From: Mucor racemosus
Lineage: Eukaryota > Mucoromycota > Mucoromycetes > Mucorales > Mucoraceae
Length of the DNA stretch: 64,000 nucleotides
Reading direction: 5' to 3'
NCBI GenBank assembly: GCA_027405735.1
Contig: JAPEHQ010000013.1
Location: 372,001-436,000 of the forward strand
The notes under the pieces: generated by a model
Databases searched by the model: none
Seen by the model: only the letters and a program-made list of their open reading frames with translations
What the model was told of the DNA's origin: nothing
Shown here: one piece after another, positions 50,602 through 62,142 of the stretch
Numbering within the stretch: the first letter of the stretch is position 1
Layout: each line of letters begins with the position of its first letter
Program-made: the position numbers and the translations under genes

Positions 50602-53600
50602 ATGACAGCTTCATCATCATCTGTTCGGTAAGATAACTTTGAATTGCGTCTATCAATTGCTCATAATTCATCATTCACAATTAGAGTGGCAGTTAGAATT
50701 AGACCTCTCACAGAAAATGAAAAGCAGCATTGTCAAAATAATGCAATTGCGTTTATCCCAAATAATCAACAACAAATTATTTTAGGTGGAGATAGACCAT
50801 TCACATTTGATTATGTCTACCCGCCAAATTCATCACAACAAGATGTTTACGATACATGTGTTATTCCATTACTAAATAAATTTATAGAAGGGTAATAAAT
50901 GCCATTTAATAAATTTACGATAATTCAGCGATTAACTTTGAAGTAGCTATAATTCTACAATTTTGGCTTACGGCCAAACAGGAAGCGGAAAAACGTATAG
51001 TATGGGCATTGGCTTAGATTCTGTAATGAATGCTTCTATCAATGATGGTATTGTACCAAGATTCATTGATTCATTATTCAATTCACTCGAATCAAAAAAA
51101 TCACACAGTTATTCCTTTCAAGTTTGTGTCTCCTTTCTAGAACTGCATAATGAGGATCTTGTCGATCTTTTGTGTCCCAATGTCAAAAGAAGAGAAGGAC
51201 TCAACTTAACAATTAGAGAGGATAGCCAAGGCAATATATGCTGGACGGGTGTCAGAGAAGAAGTTGTTTCAAATCCAACGGAATTAATGGGCTTATTACA
51301 AAAAGGTTCTATCGCACGTACAACAGCGTCAACAGACATGAATAGTACATCCTCTAGATCTCACGCTATTTTCTCAATTATACTCAAACAATCTCAAATT
51401 GAATCAGAGGAGACATTCGTTGAAAGTACAACTTTATCTGACCAAACTGTGTTTAGTCCAAATAATTCTACTACACAACAAACAAAAAAACTTGTATCTA
51501 AATTTCATTTTGTTGATTTGGCTGGATCAGAAAGGGTAAATCTTCATTATTTTACAGCAATGTAGTGATCTAACTCAAATTTAATGAATAGTTAAAGAGA
51601 ACAAATGCCGTGGGAGACCGAGCAAAAGAGGGAATTTCAATCAATACAGGTTTATTAGCATTAGGAAACGTCATTTCGGCGTTGGGCGATGAGTCTCGTC
51701 GTGTGTCCCATATACCATATCGGGATTCAAAGCTAACAAGACTTTTGCAAGATAGTTTAGGTGGTAATAGCCAAACACTGATGTTGGCATGTGCCTCACC
51801 TGCCGATACAAACATGACAGAAACATTAAATACACTGAAATATGCCAATAGAGCTAGGAATATTCGCAATAGAGTTGTCATTAACCAAGAATTAGGAGAA
51901 TCAGACCGTCTCAAGGCCACAATCACGCGGCTCAAAGAAGAACTCAGGGGCACAGATGATTTTCTTCGTGCAGTCAATGATGAGATGGATAACCTAAAAT
52001 CTCAAGTCAGTTCCCTTCATCATACACTGGATCAAAAAACATTAGAATTAGCTTCTGTTAAATACGAACGTGATAATTATAAGCATCAATTAAACGGAAA
52101 CGACCAGCCATTTGTTCAAGAAACCCTTGTTCAGGAATACGCCAATACTATTGAATCACTTCGAGGGGAATTGCTTCAATCTCAACAATTACTGAGACAA
52201 AATCAACTTCAACAACAACAACATGCTGCTGCATTGTTTACCACGGATCAGAATAAAGGCTCATTACAGATCGATCATGTTGATTCATCTGCAACATTAG
52301 TCGCATCAACAGCATCTTCTACTACTAATGCTGTACATTCTCAGTTGTCAGGCAAGGAAAGCCCTTCCGAAAAAACAAATAGAAAAAAGAAGCATGGTTA
52401 CAGATTTGGCAGTAAAAGATCAAAAAATGGCAGAAGAAGAAGCATATCTTCACTAAATGCAAGTAGCAATACATCATCCCCAAAGCAAATAAAAGTAATG
52501 GAAACTTTAACCAGAAAGAGTTTAGATGAGTTGAATGAAAATCTGATATTGCAGGAAGCAAAGAAAAGCATTCAAAGAGAAACAGAATTCTTACAATCTG
52601 CCAAAGTGAGTCAAACCATGTCGATTCAATCGACAAAATTCATTAATATCTTTCGTAGATCTCAATTGCTCATCAAAATAGTAATTCATGGGAGCTAAAA
52701 AATAACGACTTGGGCCCAAATCCAAAAGTATTACAGTATAGAAGACGCACAGTCGATATAACACCACCTACTATTCCAGTAGCAGCAGTACTTCAAAATG
52801 ATTACATTAGCGAAAACAAACGATTGCTACAAAAATTGAGCAACACTATTGAAAGTAAACATCTCTTGATCTGTCAATTAGAGAAATGCGAAAAATTACG
52901 AGCAGATCAAGTAAAACAATTGAACCGCAAATTACAAGATACCACTGCCAAAAAAACTACATCTACCTCTCAATACAAACGAGAAATTGCGGAACAGCGA
53001 AATCAATACGAATGCCGTATCAAAAAACAACAAGTAGAACAGCAAACATTACGTCGAAAACATATGCAACTAATCAGTAAATCAGACACAATGAGAAACC
53101 AAAATCAGTCAGTGATAGAACAACTGAATAAAAGTATGGATAAACTGACCCATGAGAAAAAGAAGCTTATCAAACGATTGAAATTGGAATCAGATAGAGC
53201 ACGAGAAAAGTCGTTGGAGACTGGGCGAGAAATGTCAAAGATGAAAAGACAAGAAGCTCAACTTGTTTCGGCGAGAAAACGATTAGAAAGAGAGCTTTTG
53301 CAGCAAAAGTTAGCATCTAAGCGAGCTACCGAAGAAATTGTTGCATTTAATGGACAGATGAAGCAGATTGCTGCTATTTTGAAAAAGGTGCTGGCTAATC
53401 ATGGAAAAAAGATGCCTGCTGGAAGCGCAATTACTGATCGTAATCTGCTAGCAAAAGCAGCTGCATGCGCTAATGTGAGAGGGTATCTGGTGAAACAAAA
53501 TGCTATCAAAAAAGTGGGTGGCAAATTTAAAGTAACATCGTTACAGCAGCAAGTGTATCAGAAAAAGAAGCTTATTCATAGGTATATAAATTTACATCAA

Positions 53601-54436
53601 AAACATGAGACAAGAACTATATGTTGACAAATTTTATCATCTAGAGCCATTTCTTTATATGTGAGAAACCAATCAACTGCAAAAGTTGCCGAGGAATTAA
53701 TACAAAAGGTACACATTGTTTGAATGATCAGCGTAGTATTCTTTAAATATTGACATTTGATTTCGCATAGCGTGATAGATTTAAAGAGGAGCAGAGAGAA
53801 CTTTTAGCTGAACGACAATTAGTATTACAAGAAGAACAAAAATCAGGCACATTACCTACTTCAGATGAACCCCAATACATGGATGAGCGTATTGATCTTA
53901 TTACGCTTCAAGTTGACACACTCAACCAGCAAATTTCTCATGTATTACAACAAAAGCAATCTGACGATGATTTAGATGAAAAGAATTGGATGGACATTGT
54001 AGACAAGGACCTCCAAATAGATTTATTTGATCATACTACAGATTCTCAAGTTGCTTACGAAATTGCATTGTCACTGATCCGATCCATGCAACCTGAAGAA
54101 GCTCGTCTTATTTCAGAATCTTTGTTGGAAGACATTATTTTACTTAAAACAGACCAATTAACAAATTCAACGCTCGTACATCATTTAAATAATATGCTTT
54201 ACTCGCTACAATCTGGATTGGTTCAAATGAGAAGAGCAGCTATAGTCACCCCATCAACCTCGACACTATTACCGTTGCATCATTCAAAAGGAATTATCAC
54301 TACTACAGCAACGCCCAAAGCTTCCATTTCTAATAAATCTCAATATTCTGGCTCATTGACACCTTTAGATTCTGTGTTTATGAAGGTATTGCAAAGCCCT
54401 GTAGATATTAGATGTGGATTAGTGTTACCAAAGTAA
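50602..54436 (+). CDS. Kinesin-4-type (KIF4-like) motor protein
   Basis: Seven exons, 50602-50627, 50685-50891, 50947-51535, 51592-52605, 52659-53581, 53645-53708 and 53771-54436, give 1162 aa. The motor is N-terminal. [10 protein letters not shown] opens it, the P-loop GQTGSGKT lies at about 87-94, then [11 protein letters not shown] (switch I), DLAGSER (about 268-274, switch II), [14 protein letters not shown] and the neck. A coiled-coil stalk with basic stretches follows, including a Ser/Lys-rich insert near [16 protein letters not shown]. The neck sequence and N-terminal motor place it nearest kinesin-4 (chromokinesin/KIF4 or KIF21) proteins, which suppress microtubule dynamics or act in the midzone. 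No CRD-type cysteine cluster is visible. I chose the ATG at 50602 over a later one because the 26 nt first exon restores [11 protein letters not shown] at a clean GT/AG junction. Confidence 0.9.
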
Positions 54437-54720
54437 AATACATAATAGAAATACCTTTATACCTTGGCATCAAATTGTTTAATATACGTTATATATATGA
54501 TAATTTTTTTTTTTTTTTTTTTTGAATTTATAGCATAGACATTAATATGATCTAGTAATCCAAGTTGGAGGGTATTTGAAAAAGAGGGGGAAGAGGAGCG
54601 AGACTAAAATGCACCAGCTACCTATTTGCTTATATCTTATAATTATTTAAGCCAGTATTAAATATCTAAACGTTTTTTGAGAAACCAATGTAAAACATAT
54701 TGCATTACAACTTTTGTTAT
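54437..54720. other. 3' flank of kinesin plus part of a dispersed repeat
   Basis: From about 54649 the sequence (TATTAAATATCTAAACG, then TTGCATTACAACTTTTGTTAT) matches the inner end of the left palindrome arm (28210-28275). It resumes at 60770 on the other side of the Ty3 element, so the element is inserted in this repeat. Confidence 0.6.
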
Positions 54721-55072
54721 TGTTGCGGGGGTAAAATCTTTGGTTGTTTTTATCAGTAATTTGGAAATGAATAGAATTGGTAATGAAGATTCAAAAGGGA
54801 CAAGGTTTAGAGTTTATAAATTTGAAGAGTTTTGAGAATGTTTGATCTGTTTAACTTAAATATTGCAACTGCAATGACACTTTTTAGATTCTTGAACAGA
54901 CGTTTATTTATTGACAAAAATGAATTACCTGCAATGACACTTTTTAGATTCTTGAACAGACAAGAGAAAAGAAAGGTCATTACACAATTACCAGACTTAT
55001 ATATACAAAAAAAAAGAGTGGTAAACAAACAAATGATTATGGCCATACACCTGGCATACCTAACATAACAAC

Positions 55073-55122
<50 letters not shown>

Positions 55123-55134
55123 CGTTTCAGATCA
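54721..55134 (-). repeat. 3' LTR of the Ty3 element (414 bp)
   Basis: Minus-strand start TGATCTGAAACG, end CCCGCAACA. It contains two copies of a unit with the core GAATCTAAAAAGTGTCATTG (as read on the minus strand) and a long homopolymer of about 50 T on the plus strand. The stop codon of gag-pol is only two bases from its edge. Confidence 0.92.
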
Positions 55135-55136
55135 CT

Positions 55137-58100
55137 CTACGACCGACACCTTTCAATCGGATCACGATTGAAATACTTGCGAAGATGAGTACCATTCGTC
55201 CTCCGTTTTAACATCTTTCCGGTCTTGATATCAGCGATCAGATAAGTATTGTTCTTAAAGGCGGAAACCACCATATATATCTTGTCAGCCCAATTGGGAT
55301 CCAGTTTGTCCGTTTTATGGAAGTTCTTGTGAAGAACTAAAGTTCCAGGAAGAAAGTGTATAGTATCTACCGAGGGGTCTAGCGACCTTTTCTTGGACTC
55401 CTTAAGAATCACATCATTACGAATATCCGGAAGAGCCAGCAGCCTATCAAAACCCAATTTTTTTCCAAACGCAAGAAGAGGATCATGTTGCGAATCTATG
55501 GGTACAACGCCGTACAACAATTCATAAGGAGAGATTCCTATTGACTCGTGAGCCCTTACGCGATACGAATATAAGATAGTGTTAATGTGAGTGTCCCAAT
55601 CTAATGGATGAGCTACAGATAGTTTTCTTAGGGCAGTGACCAAAGTATGATTAAGTTTCTCTACCATCCCTTGATTCTCTGGGTGGTAAGGTGTACCGAA
55701 CTTGTGTTTAGAATTGCATAATTCTACGTATTTTTCGAGCACTTGATTAGCGAAATGTGATCCATTATCAGACAATATAGTTGTAACTGGACCAAACTTT
55801 GTAAAGACTTCTTCATAAAGAAACGTTGCTGCAGTAATTGCATCTGCTTTCTTGGTAGCAACAGCAAGAGGCCAACGCGTAAACATTTCTGTACATACTA
55901 GTATATATTTGCATCCAGACCGAGAGGTAATTAACGGGCCAACATAATCAATTGAAAATTGCTTGAATATACCTAGAATATTTTGGCTGGTACCATGATA
56001 TGGACTTCTGGAATAAGGTGCAGGACTGAAAATTTGACATTGATGACAAGACTGCAAATACTTCTTCATTTCTTCATATACATTCGGCCACCAGTAATTT
56101 CTGTATAACATGCTCCATGTGCTATGAACACCAAAATGCCCATGACCTTCATGTACTTCTTCTAGCAAGGCTGCCCTTTCAGATATAAATGGTATTTTGA
56201 CGTATCTTTTGTCATTGTGATTACCAACTAGACGATACAAATGATTGTCATTAATGACCCGATATCTCATTGACTTCAGTTCGAGTTTCCGTTGATCTTC
56301 TTCTGATAAGTTGGGTAATTCAGCCCTAGTAAGACAAGCGTAAATATTCTTTAATTCACTTTCGTAATCCAAAGTCTTCAACACTTCTATAACCACCAAT
56401 GCAGAGAACAATTGCTCCATTATTTCTTCACCTTCAAGTTCATGTTCTGCTGGTAACGGATACCGACTAAAAAAGTCTGACGGATTTTTAGTTCCAGGTA
56501 CATGCTTCACTTCAAAGTCATATTCTTGTAAGGACAGACACCATCTTTGTAACCGAGTATTTGGTTCCTTTTTTGAGAACAAATATTTAACCGCCATATT
56601 GTCAGTATATACAACAAAATGTTTATCTAACAGATATCTTCTTAATTTGAACACAGCATATACAACGGACAATAGTTCCTTCTCCACAGTGGGATAATTG
56701 ATTTCTGCCGACTTGAGTTTTCTACTTAGGAAACACACTGGTTCATCAATACCATCTTGATCCGTTTGACAAAGTACAGCTGCTATTCCAGTATCACATG
56801 CATCACAGTAAACAGAGTAGGGTTTGGAATGGTCTGGGTAAATTAACAAGGCAGCATTGCCAAGAGCAGTTTTTAGTTGATTGAATTCAAAGTTATGTTT
56901 TTCTTCCCACACGAATGGTGTATTTTTCTTAAGTAAATTAGTTAATTCAATGGTCTTTTGAGCGAATTGAGGTATGTGCCTTCTGTAGAACCCAACCATA
57001 TTGATGAAACCTCTAACACCAGACTTATCTGTTGGAATTCCTGCATTCAAAATAGCTTCAATTTTTGACTTGATTGGAGATATACCCTGAGTTGACACTT
57101 CAAAACCCAAAAATTCGAGTTTATTCTTAAAGAGCACACACTTATTTGGGTTTAACTTCATATTGACTTCTATCATGCGATCAAAAACTTGTGCCAAATG
57201 ATCCAAATGTTCTTCATACGATTTACTAAAAACCTGGTTGTCATCGATATAGGTGGTACAGAAATTGAAGTCCCGCAAGGCCAGATTAATTGCCCGGGAA
57301 AACGTGCTCGGACCATTTCGAACTCCGAAAGGCATCACGGTATAACAGTAAGCTCCAAAGGGTGTCGATATCTGCAACTTGGGAATTGTCTCCTGGTCGC
57401 AAGCAATTTGGTTGAAGCCCTTAAGGAGATCCAATGAACTTAGGTGAGTGCTATTCCCAAACGTTTCCAAGAGCGTAGTGATATTAGGAAGAGGCCATGG
57501 ATCTGCAACGGTCACTTTGTTCAAATCCTGGAACATGGTTACTAAACGCTTTTCGCCATTCTTCTTTGGAACATACATGACTTGAAAGGACCATCCCGAA
57601 TGAGGAGCTTCTTCACCAGAGTGCATAGCTGGAATCAGAGTACCCGCTGCTAGCATATCTGTAATTTCCTTCTGCAGTGTTTCTAACTCGGAGAAACTCA
57701 TATTTCCATAGGGTCTTTTGTACACCGGTTTAGCATCTCCAGTATCAACGTGAAATTTGACTAAGTTGGTTTGAGTGAGGTCTTGATAGCCTATTCCAAA
57801 GGCCTTGGACTTGGAGAGAATCAACTGCTTTACACTCAACTGCTGTTCCTTTGATAACAAAGGGTTCGAATCAATATCATCAAACAACTTGTCAAACATT
57901 TCAGGTCCTGACGGCTTAGCTCGTTCCTGGATAAAGGCAGTTTCTGATTGCATATGTTGAACTGATTGCACCGATTGTTCTGATTGTACTGGTTGGACTG
58001 GCTGAACATTTACCAAATAAAAAGTATCTGTTCCCTGATCCACATCTGGTGCAGTGTGAAAGACCTCCATTTCATCCAGTTCCTTGCCATTGCGAACAAA

Positions 58101-60335
58101 CCAAGAGGAAGTACCAAGATCGACGCATACACCAAATTGCGCCATAACTATACGTCCACACAGGAACTCATACGCACTTTCAGGTACGTCGAGACAGACG
58201 GCATCAATAGTTCTGGTATGACCAGGTAATAGCTGCAATTTCAAGTCCTTGACAATTCCTTTGATTTGTACTCGTCTTCCATCGCCGACCAATATACCAC
58301 CATCGCTAGATTTAGGCAACGAGATCAATTTATCCGCCAATCCCAGCTTCTGGACCAATTGATAACTAATAACGCATGGTGTACAACCAGTGTCCAAAAT
58401 GACGTTAACTTGAATACCATTTATGTGTCCAATGGTACGAGGAGCATGATTACCCTCAGGTAATTCGCATTCTTGATTTAGAAGTAAATCTGAAATGTCC
58501 TTTACTTGGTCATTCTCCAGTTTTGACTTTGAAACTAATGCTCTCCTAAACTCGGTATGTGCTTTAGAAGACAATGCAATGATTTCATTATATGACAATT
58601 GGAACACTTTCTGATTTCTCAATTCAGAAACCACAGTTGCAGTTTTTGATTCAAAAACAGGAGGTTTGACCTTAAGAGGATCCTTTTGAACTTGATGAAT
58701 TACTGGGTCCTTTGATCTTGATACTGTTGCTCTGAGTTGATTAGCTTCCAATTGTTGATTAGCTTCTGCTATTGTAGTGTCCTCAACTGGAGGAGTCTCA
58801 GTTTCCTCAACTTCACACGGTTCTGTTGTAGGGGCAACAGCACTTGGTGAATTATTGACAGTACTTGATGAAGGATTGACAACGTTAGAAGAAGGACCTG
58901 GGTCAGTGGACGATGAACCGGAGTCAATAGGATTGTTAGCTGACAAGGTACTGTAGATTTCTTTGATACGTTCAGCTCTAGCGTCCTGCTCGTCCATCTT
59001 CTTTTTAGCTCTCTTTAATGTTTTATTTTCTTTTGATTGCTGTTCTTCACTTCTCAAACGTTTGATTGCTAAAACATCAGTATCACCAAAAGTAGCAAGA
59101 GCTTGCTGATCAATAATATCATCTGATACAGACATAAACAAACTGGGATTTGACGTGTTTGTGTTTGTGTTTGTATTGTTATTATTACTATTATCCTGAT
59201 TGGGAGCATCAACACGCCTAATACCACGATTATTTGTATTATTGTTTCCCATGTGAGATGGTTTATAAGGGCAACTATATCTTTTGTGGTCATAACTTCC
59301 GCAATGTTTGCATGGTTTTGGGCACTGATCATCATAATGGCCTGGTTCCTTGCAATTATAGCATAATTTACGACTATATTGTATTTGTGATTGTGGCATA
59401 ATTGGTTGAGGTTGTTGTACTAACTGTGGTTGTTGTTGTTGTGGTTGTTGTTGTAACAATAGTAATTGTTTCTGTTGATTGTCCAAAACAGCTAGTAAAG
59501 CCGACCTAAACGAGTCTTTCTTATCCTTGATCTTAGGTGCAGCTGATTTCACCATAGAATGTTTTGTTTTTGTTTTTCTTGATTTACTATGAATATTGTC
59601 ACTGTCAGAATCAGAAGAATCTCTTATCTCTGAATTAGTACTTGATGAATCACTATCACTATCATCTGATGAGTCTTCGTCTTCATAGGAACGAGCCCAT
59701 TTGTATACATCAGTTAGTTTATCACTCGGCTTTTCCTTGAGAAAACGCCTCATTTCAGCAGGAGATGAGTTCTTAATAAACAGTTTCATGTAAAATGAAT
59801 CTGGATCCACATTATTTTGACTACTTGATTGAGTATTTTTCCGTTCTTGCATAGTATTATCAAATTTAATGATAAACTTATTCAACGAAGAAAAATTCTT
59901 TCGCTTGGTACGTAATAATTTAGAAAGATAATGCATATCGTCTTTCACAACAACTTCTTCTCTTTCCAACAATGCGTTCTTGAAGTCATTCCAATTGTCC
60001 CAAGTTTGAGTTACTACCCATTCTTGTAATTTGCCTTTAAATGAGGTATGAATATGTTCCAATTTAGAGAGATCAGACTCCCATCCATTGAGTGTAGCTG
60101 CTTTTTCATAAAGCTTAAAAAATATTTGTAGATTATCACCATCACAATACTTGGGAGGCTTCTCATACGATTTGTAGTTATTTTCACTTTTTGTTATTGT
60201 TTCTGAATTTGTCATTTTTGAATTTTGTAATGTTTTTGGTGTATTTGTTTCTTTTTCTGTTGTTTTTGTTGTTAAATTTAATGTAGAGTTTTCAATTGTA
60301 GTTTGTAATGTATTGTTAATTGTGTTTGGGTCCAC
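55137..60335 (-). CDS. Gag-Pol polyprotein of the Ty3/gypsy element
   Basis: A single frame of about 1732 codons without frameshift. The first ATG is at 60215-60213 (about 41 codons in). The frame itself is open further upstream, so the true start is uncertain. Order: Gag with two CX2CX4HX4C zinc knuckles (about 324-362); Thr/Ser/Asn-rich linker; aspartic protease with ILDTG (about 645-649); reverse transcriptase with YIDD (about 1028-1031); RNase H with YCDACDTG and YTDN; integrase with the HHCC finger (GHFGVH ... CHQC, about 1397-1434) and catalytic D, D, E with exactly 35 residues between the last two (SDNG ... GMVEK); then a GPY/F-like end without a chromodomain. All catalytic residues seen are intact, so it may be active. 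Confidence 0.95.
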   Translation of the reverse strand: MDPNTINNTLQTTIENSTLNLTTKTTEKETNTPKTLQNSKMTNSETITKSENNYKSYEKPPKYCDGDNLQIFFKLYEKAATLNGWESDLSKLEHIHTSFKGKLQEWVVTQTWDNWNDFKNALLEREEVVVKDDMHYLSKLLRTKRKNFSSLNKFIIKFDNTMQERKNTQSSSQNNVDPDSFYMKLFIKNSSPAEMRRFLKEKPSDKLTDVYKWARSYEDEDSSDDSDSDSSSTNSEIRDSSDSDSDNIHSKSRKTKTKHSMVKSAAPKIKDKKDSFRSALLAVLDNQQKQLLLLQQQPQQQQPQLVQQPQPIMPQSQIQYSRKLCYNCKEPGHYDDQCPKPCKHCGSYDHKRYSCPYKPSHMGNNNTNNRGIRRVDAPNQDNSNNNNTNTNTNTSNPSLFMSVSDDIIDQQALATFGDTDVLAIKRLRSEEQQSKENKTLKRAKKKMDEQDARAERIKEIYSTLSANNPIDSGSSSTDPGPSSNVVNPSSSTVNNSPSAVAPTTEPCEVEETETPPVEDTTIAEANQQLEANQLRATVSRSKDPVIHQVQKDPLKVKPPVFESKTATVVSELRNQKVFQLSYNEIIALSSKAHTEFRRALVSKSKLENDQVKDISDLLLNQECELPEGNHAPRTIGHINGIQVNVILDTGCTPCVISYQLVQKLGLADKLISLPKSSDGGILVGDGRRVQIKGIVKDLKLQLLPGHTRTIDAVCLDVPESAYEFLCGRIVMAQFGVCVDLGTSSWFVRNGKELDEMEVFHTAPDVDQGTDTFYLVNVQPVQPVQSEQSVQSVQHMQSETAFIQERAKPSGPEMFDKLFDDIDSNPLLSKEQQLSVKQLILSKSKAFGIGYQDLTQTNLVKFHVDTGDAKPVYKRPYGNMSFSELETLQKEITDMLAAGTLIPAMHSGEEAPHSGWSFQVMYVPKKNGEKRLVTMFQDLNKVTVADPWPLPNITTLLETFGNSTHLSSLDLLKGFNQIACDQETIPKLQISTPFGAYCYTVMPFGVRNGPSTFSRAINLALRDFNFCTTYIDDNQVFSKSYEEHLDHLAQVFDRMIEVNMKLNPNKCVLFKNKLEFLGFEVSTQGISPIKSKIEAILNAGIPTDKSGVRGFINMVGFYRRHIPQFAQKTIELTNLLKKNTPFVWEEKHNFEFNQLKTALGNAALLIYPDHSKPYSVYCDACDTGIAAVLCQTDQDGIDEPVCFLSRKLKSAEINYPTVEKELLSVVYAVFKLRRYLLDKHFVVYTDNMAVKYLFSKKEPNTRLQRWCLSLQEYDFEVKHVPGTKNPSDFFSRYPLPAEHELEGEEIMEQLFSALVVIEVLKTLDYESELKNIYACLTRAELPNLSEEDQRKLELKSMRYRVINDNHLYRLVGNHNDKRYVKIPFISERAALLEEVHEGHGHFGVHSTWSMLYRNYWWPNVYEEMKKYLQSCHQCQIFSPAPYSRSPYHGTSQNILGIFKQFSIDYVGPLITSRSGCKYILVCTEMFTRWPLAVATKKADAITAATFLYEEVFTKFGPVTTILSDNGSHFANQVLEKYVELCNSKHKFGTPYHPENQGMVEKLNHTLVTALRKLSVAHPLDWDTHINTILYSYRVRAHESIGISPYELLYGVVPIDSQHDPLLAFGKKLGFDRLLALPDIRNDVILKESKKRSLDPSVDTIHFLPGTLVLHKNFHKTDKLDPNWADKIYMVVSAFKNNTYLIADIKTGKMLKRRTNGTHLRKYFNRDPIERCRS

Positions 60336-60340
60336 TTTTA

Positions 60341-60350
60341 GTCGATACCA
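60341..60350 (-). other. Primer-binding-site candidate
   Basis: Reading the minus strand two bases after the 5' LTR, the sequence is TGGTATCGAC. TGG at this place is expected to pair with the CCA tail of a tRNA primer. The matching tRNA is not identified; an initiator-Met type 3' end would share TGGTATC. Confidence 0.5.
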
Positions 60351-60352
60351 AA

Positions 60353-60704
60353 TGTTGCGGGGGTAAAATCTTTGGTTGTTTTTATCAGTAATTTGGAAAT
60401 GAATAGAATTGGTAATGAAGATTCAAAAGGGACAAGGTTTAGAGTTTATAAATTTGAAGAGTTTTGAGAATGTTTGATCTGTTTAACTTAAATATTGCAA
60501 CTGCAATGACACTTTTTAGATTCTTGAACAGACGTTTATTTATTGACAAAAATGAATTACCTGCAATGACACTTTTTAGATTCTTGAACAGACAAGAGAA
60601 AAGAAAGGTCATTACACAATTACCAGACTTATATATACAAAAAAAAAGAGTGGTAAACAAACAAATGATTATGGCCATACACCTGGCATACCTAACATAA
60701 CAAC

Positions 60705-60745
<41 letters not shown>

Positions 60746-60765
60746 CTATTTTTCGTTTCAGATCA
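60353..60765 (-). repeat. 5' LTR of the Ty3 element (413 bp)
   Basis: Differs from the 3' LTR essentially in the homopolymer region, which here is interrupted by CTA (TTTTTCTATTTTTCG near 60741-60755). Confidence 0.92.
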
Positions 60766-60769
60766 TTAT

Positions 60770-60921
60770 GCATAAATAGGACGTTTACTTACTAATTTTG
60801 ATAGTTTCCATTGCTATATATGCTGATTTAGCGCAATTAAAGCCCTTCTAAATTGCTCATTTCAGCCAATGTAAAAGCAGCATTACAGCACTTGAACCAT
60901 AAACTGAACGAGATAGGCAAT
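60770..60921. repeat. Continuation of the repeat that hosts the Ty3 insertion
   Basis: GCATAAATAGGACGTTTACT and TATATGCTGATTTAGCGC match sequences in the palindrome spacer (28276-28300, and 28970-29040 in reverse). Confidence 0.6.
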
Positions 60922-61543
60922 ACCTATTATCATAGAAACATACATTTTTCTACCAGAAAACCCGTCTGTCATATCATACATTCATTAAAAAATTGCAAGA
61001 GCGAGTCCGTAGAGCGACGCCGTAATTAAGCATAGCAAGATTGAACGGGTAAGTCTCTTACATTATGGTATATGGTATATGGTATATCTAAGGTTTAAAT
61101 AAAAAAGCGTTTTTTTTAACTTTTCTTATATTTAACCACGTGCGGTCTGAAAATTCAGTTTTTGTAGCGGACATTTTTGGGGGACTCATTTTATCCTTAC
61201 CAACACTCATGATTTTGATCAAAAAACAGAAAAAACAAGTTTTGATACCAAAATCAACGTTTAAATATACTACATTATGAGAGAAAATTGTAGACATAGC
61301 TAATACGCATTTTATAAAAGCTTAATATTAAATGTTAATTAATGAAATTTTGTACTTTTGCCCCAAAAACGGTTTTTTGGTTAAAGGATTTTCATGTAAT
61401 ATTTTGTAATAAAAATGTTTGTTGTTTTTTATTGAGTAAATAGTGCGCTAAATGCTGTATATGTATATATTTTTTGTTTTTATAATTGGTAGTATAATTC
61501 ACTCTAAATTTGCAAAACCAGAAAAAAAAAAAATTAAAAAATG

Positions 61544-61563
61544 TGATCTGAAACGAAAAATAG

Positions 61564-61597
<34 letters not shown>

Positions 61598-62009
61598 GTT
61601 GTTATGTTAGGTATGCCAGGTGTATGGCCATAATCATTTGTTTGTTTACCACTCTTTTTTTTTGTATATATAAGTCTGGTAATTGTGTAATGACCTTTCT
61701 TTTCTCTTGTCTGTTCAAGAATCTAAAAAGTGTCATTGCAGGTAATTCATTTTTGTCAATAAATAAACGTCTGTTCAAGAATCTAAAAAGTGTCATTGCA
61801 GGTAATTCATTTTTGTCAATAAATAAACGTCTGTTCAAGAATCTAAAAAGTGTCATTGCAGTTGCAATATTTAAGTTAAACAGATCAAACATTCTCAAAA
61901 CTCTTCAAATTTATAAACTCTAAACCTTGTCCCTTTTGAATCTTCATTACCAATTCTATTCATTTCCAAATTACTGATAAAAACAACCAAAGATTTTACC
62001 CCCGCAACA
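61544..62009 (+). mobile_element. Solo LTR of the Ty3 family (466 bp), TSD aatg
   Basis: Starts TGATCTGAAACG and ends CCCGCAACA, the same ends as the LTRs of the neighbouring Ty3 element but in opposite orientation. It is flanked by AATG at 61540-61543 and 62010-62013. It contains three copies of the internal 60 bp unit instead of two, which accounts for its extra length together with homopolymer variation. Confidence 0.92.
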
Positions 62010-62142
62010 AATGTCAAAATTGATGATCTGGACAAGAATAATTTTCGAAATTAATATTCCGCTTATAAGCCTTGTAAGTTTTAAAAATAAGAGATTTTAC
62101 AACATTTGAAAACTTTTTCAAGAATTAATGATTCTGTACCCA

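Larger units (their letters stand above)
54721..60765 (-). mobile_element. Complete Ty3/gypsy LTR retrotransposon, TSD ttat
   Basis: The two LTRs, 54721-55134 and 60353-60765, are nearly identical and bounded by TG...CA. The element is flanked by 4 bp duplications TTAT at 54717-54720 and 60766-60769. The element reads on the minus strand: 5' LTR at 60353-60765, a TGG-initiated primer-binding-site candidate two bases after it, one gag-pol frame, and 3' LTR at 54721-55134. Near-identical LTRs and an intact frame indicate a recent insertion. The interrupted target sequence is recognisable from a related empty copy at 28264-28290. Confidence 0.93.

Noticed and set aside
60464..60700. 78-codon frame in the Ty3 LTRs (and the 98-99 codon frames in the solo LTR)
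   Set aside because: The frame lies wholly in LTR sequence and changes length with the 60 bp tandem units; it is a by-product of the repeat.
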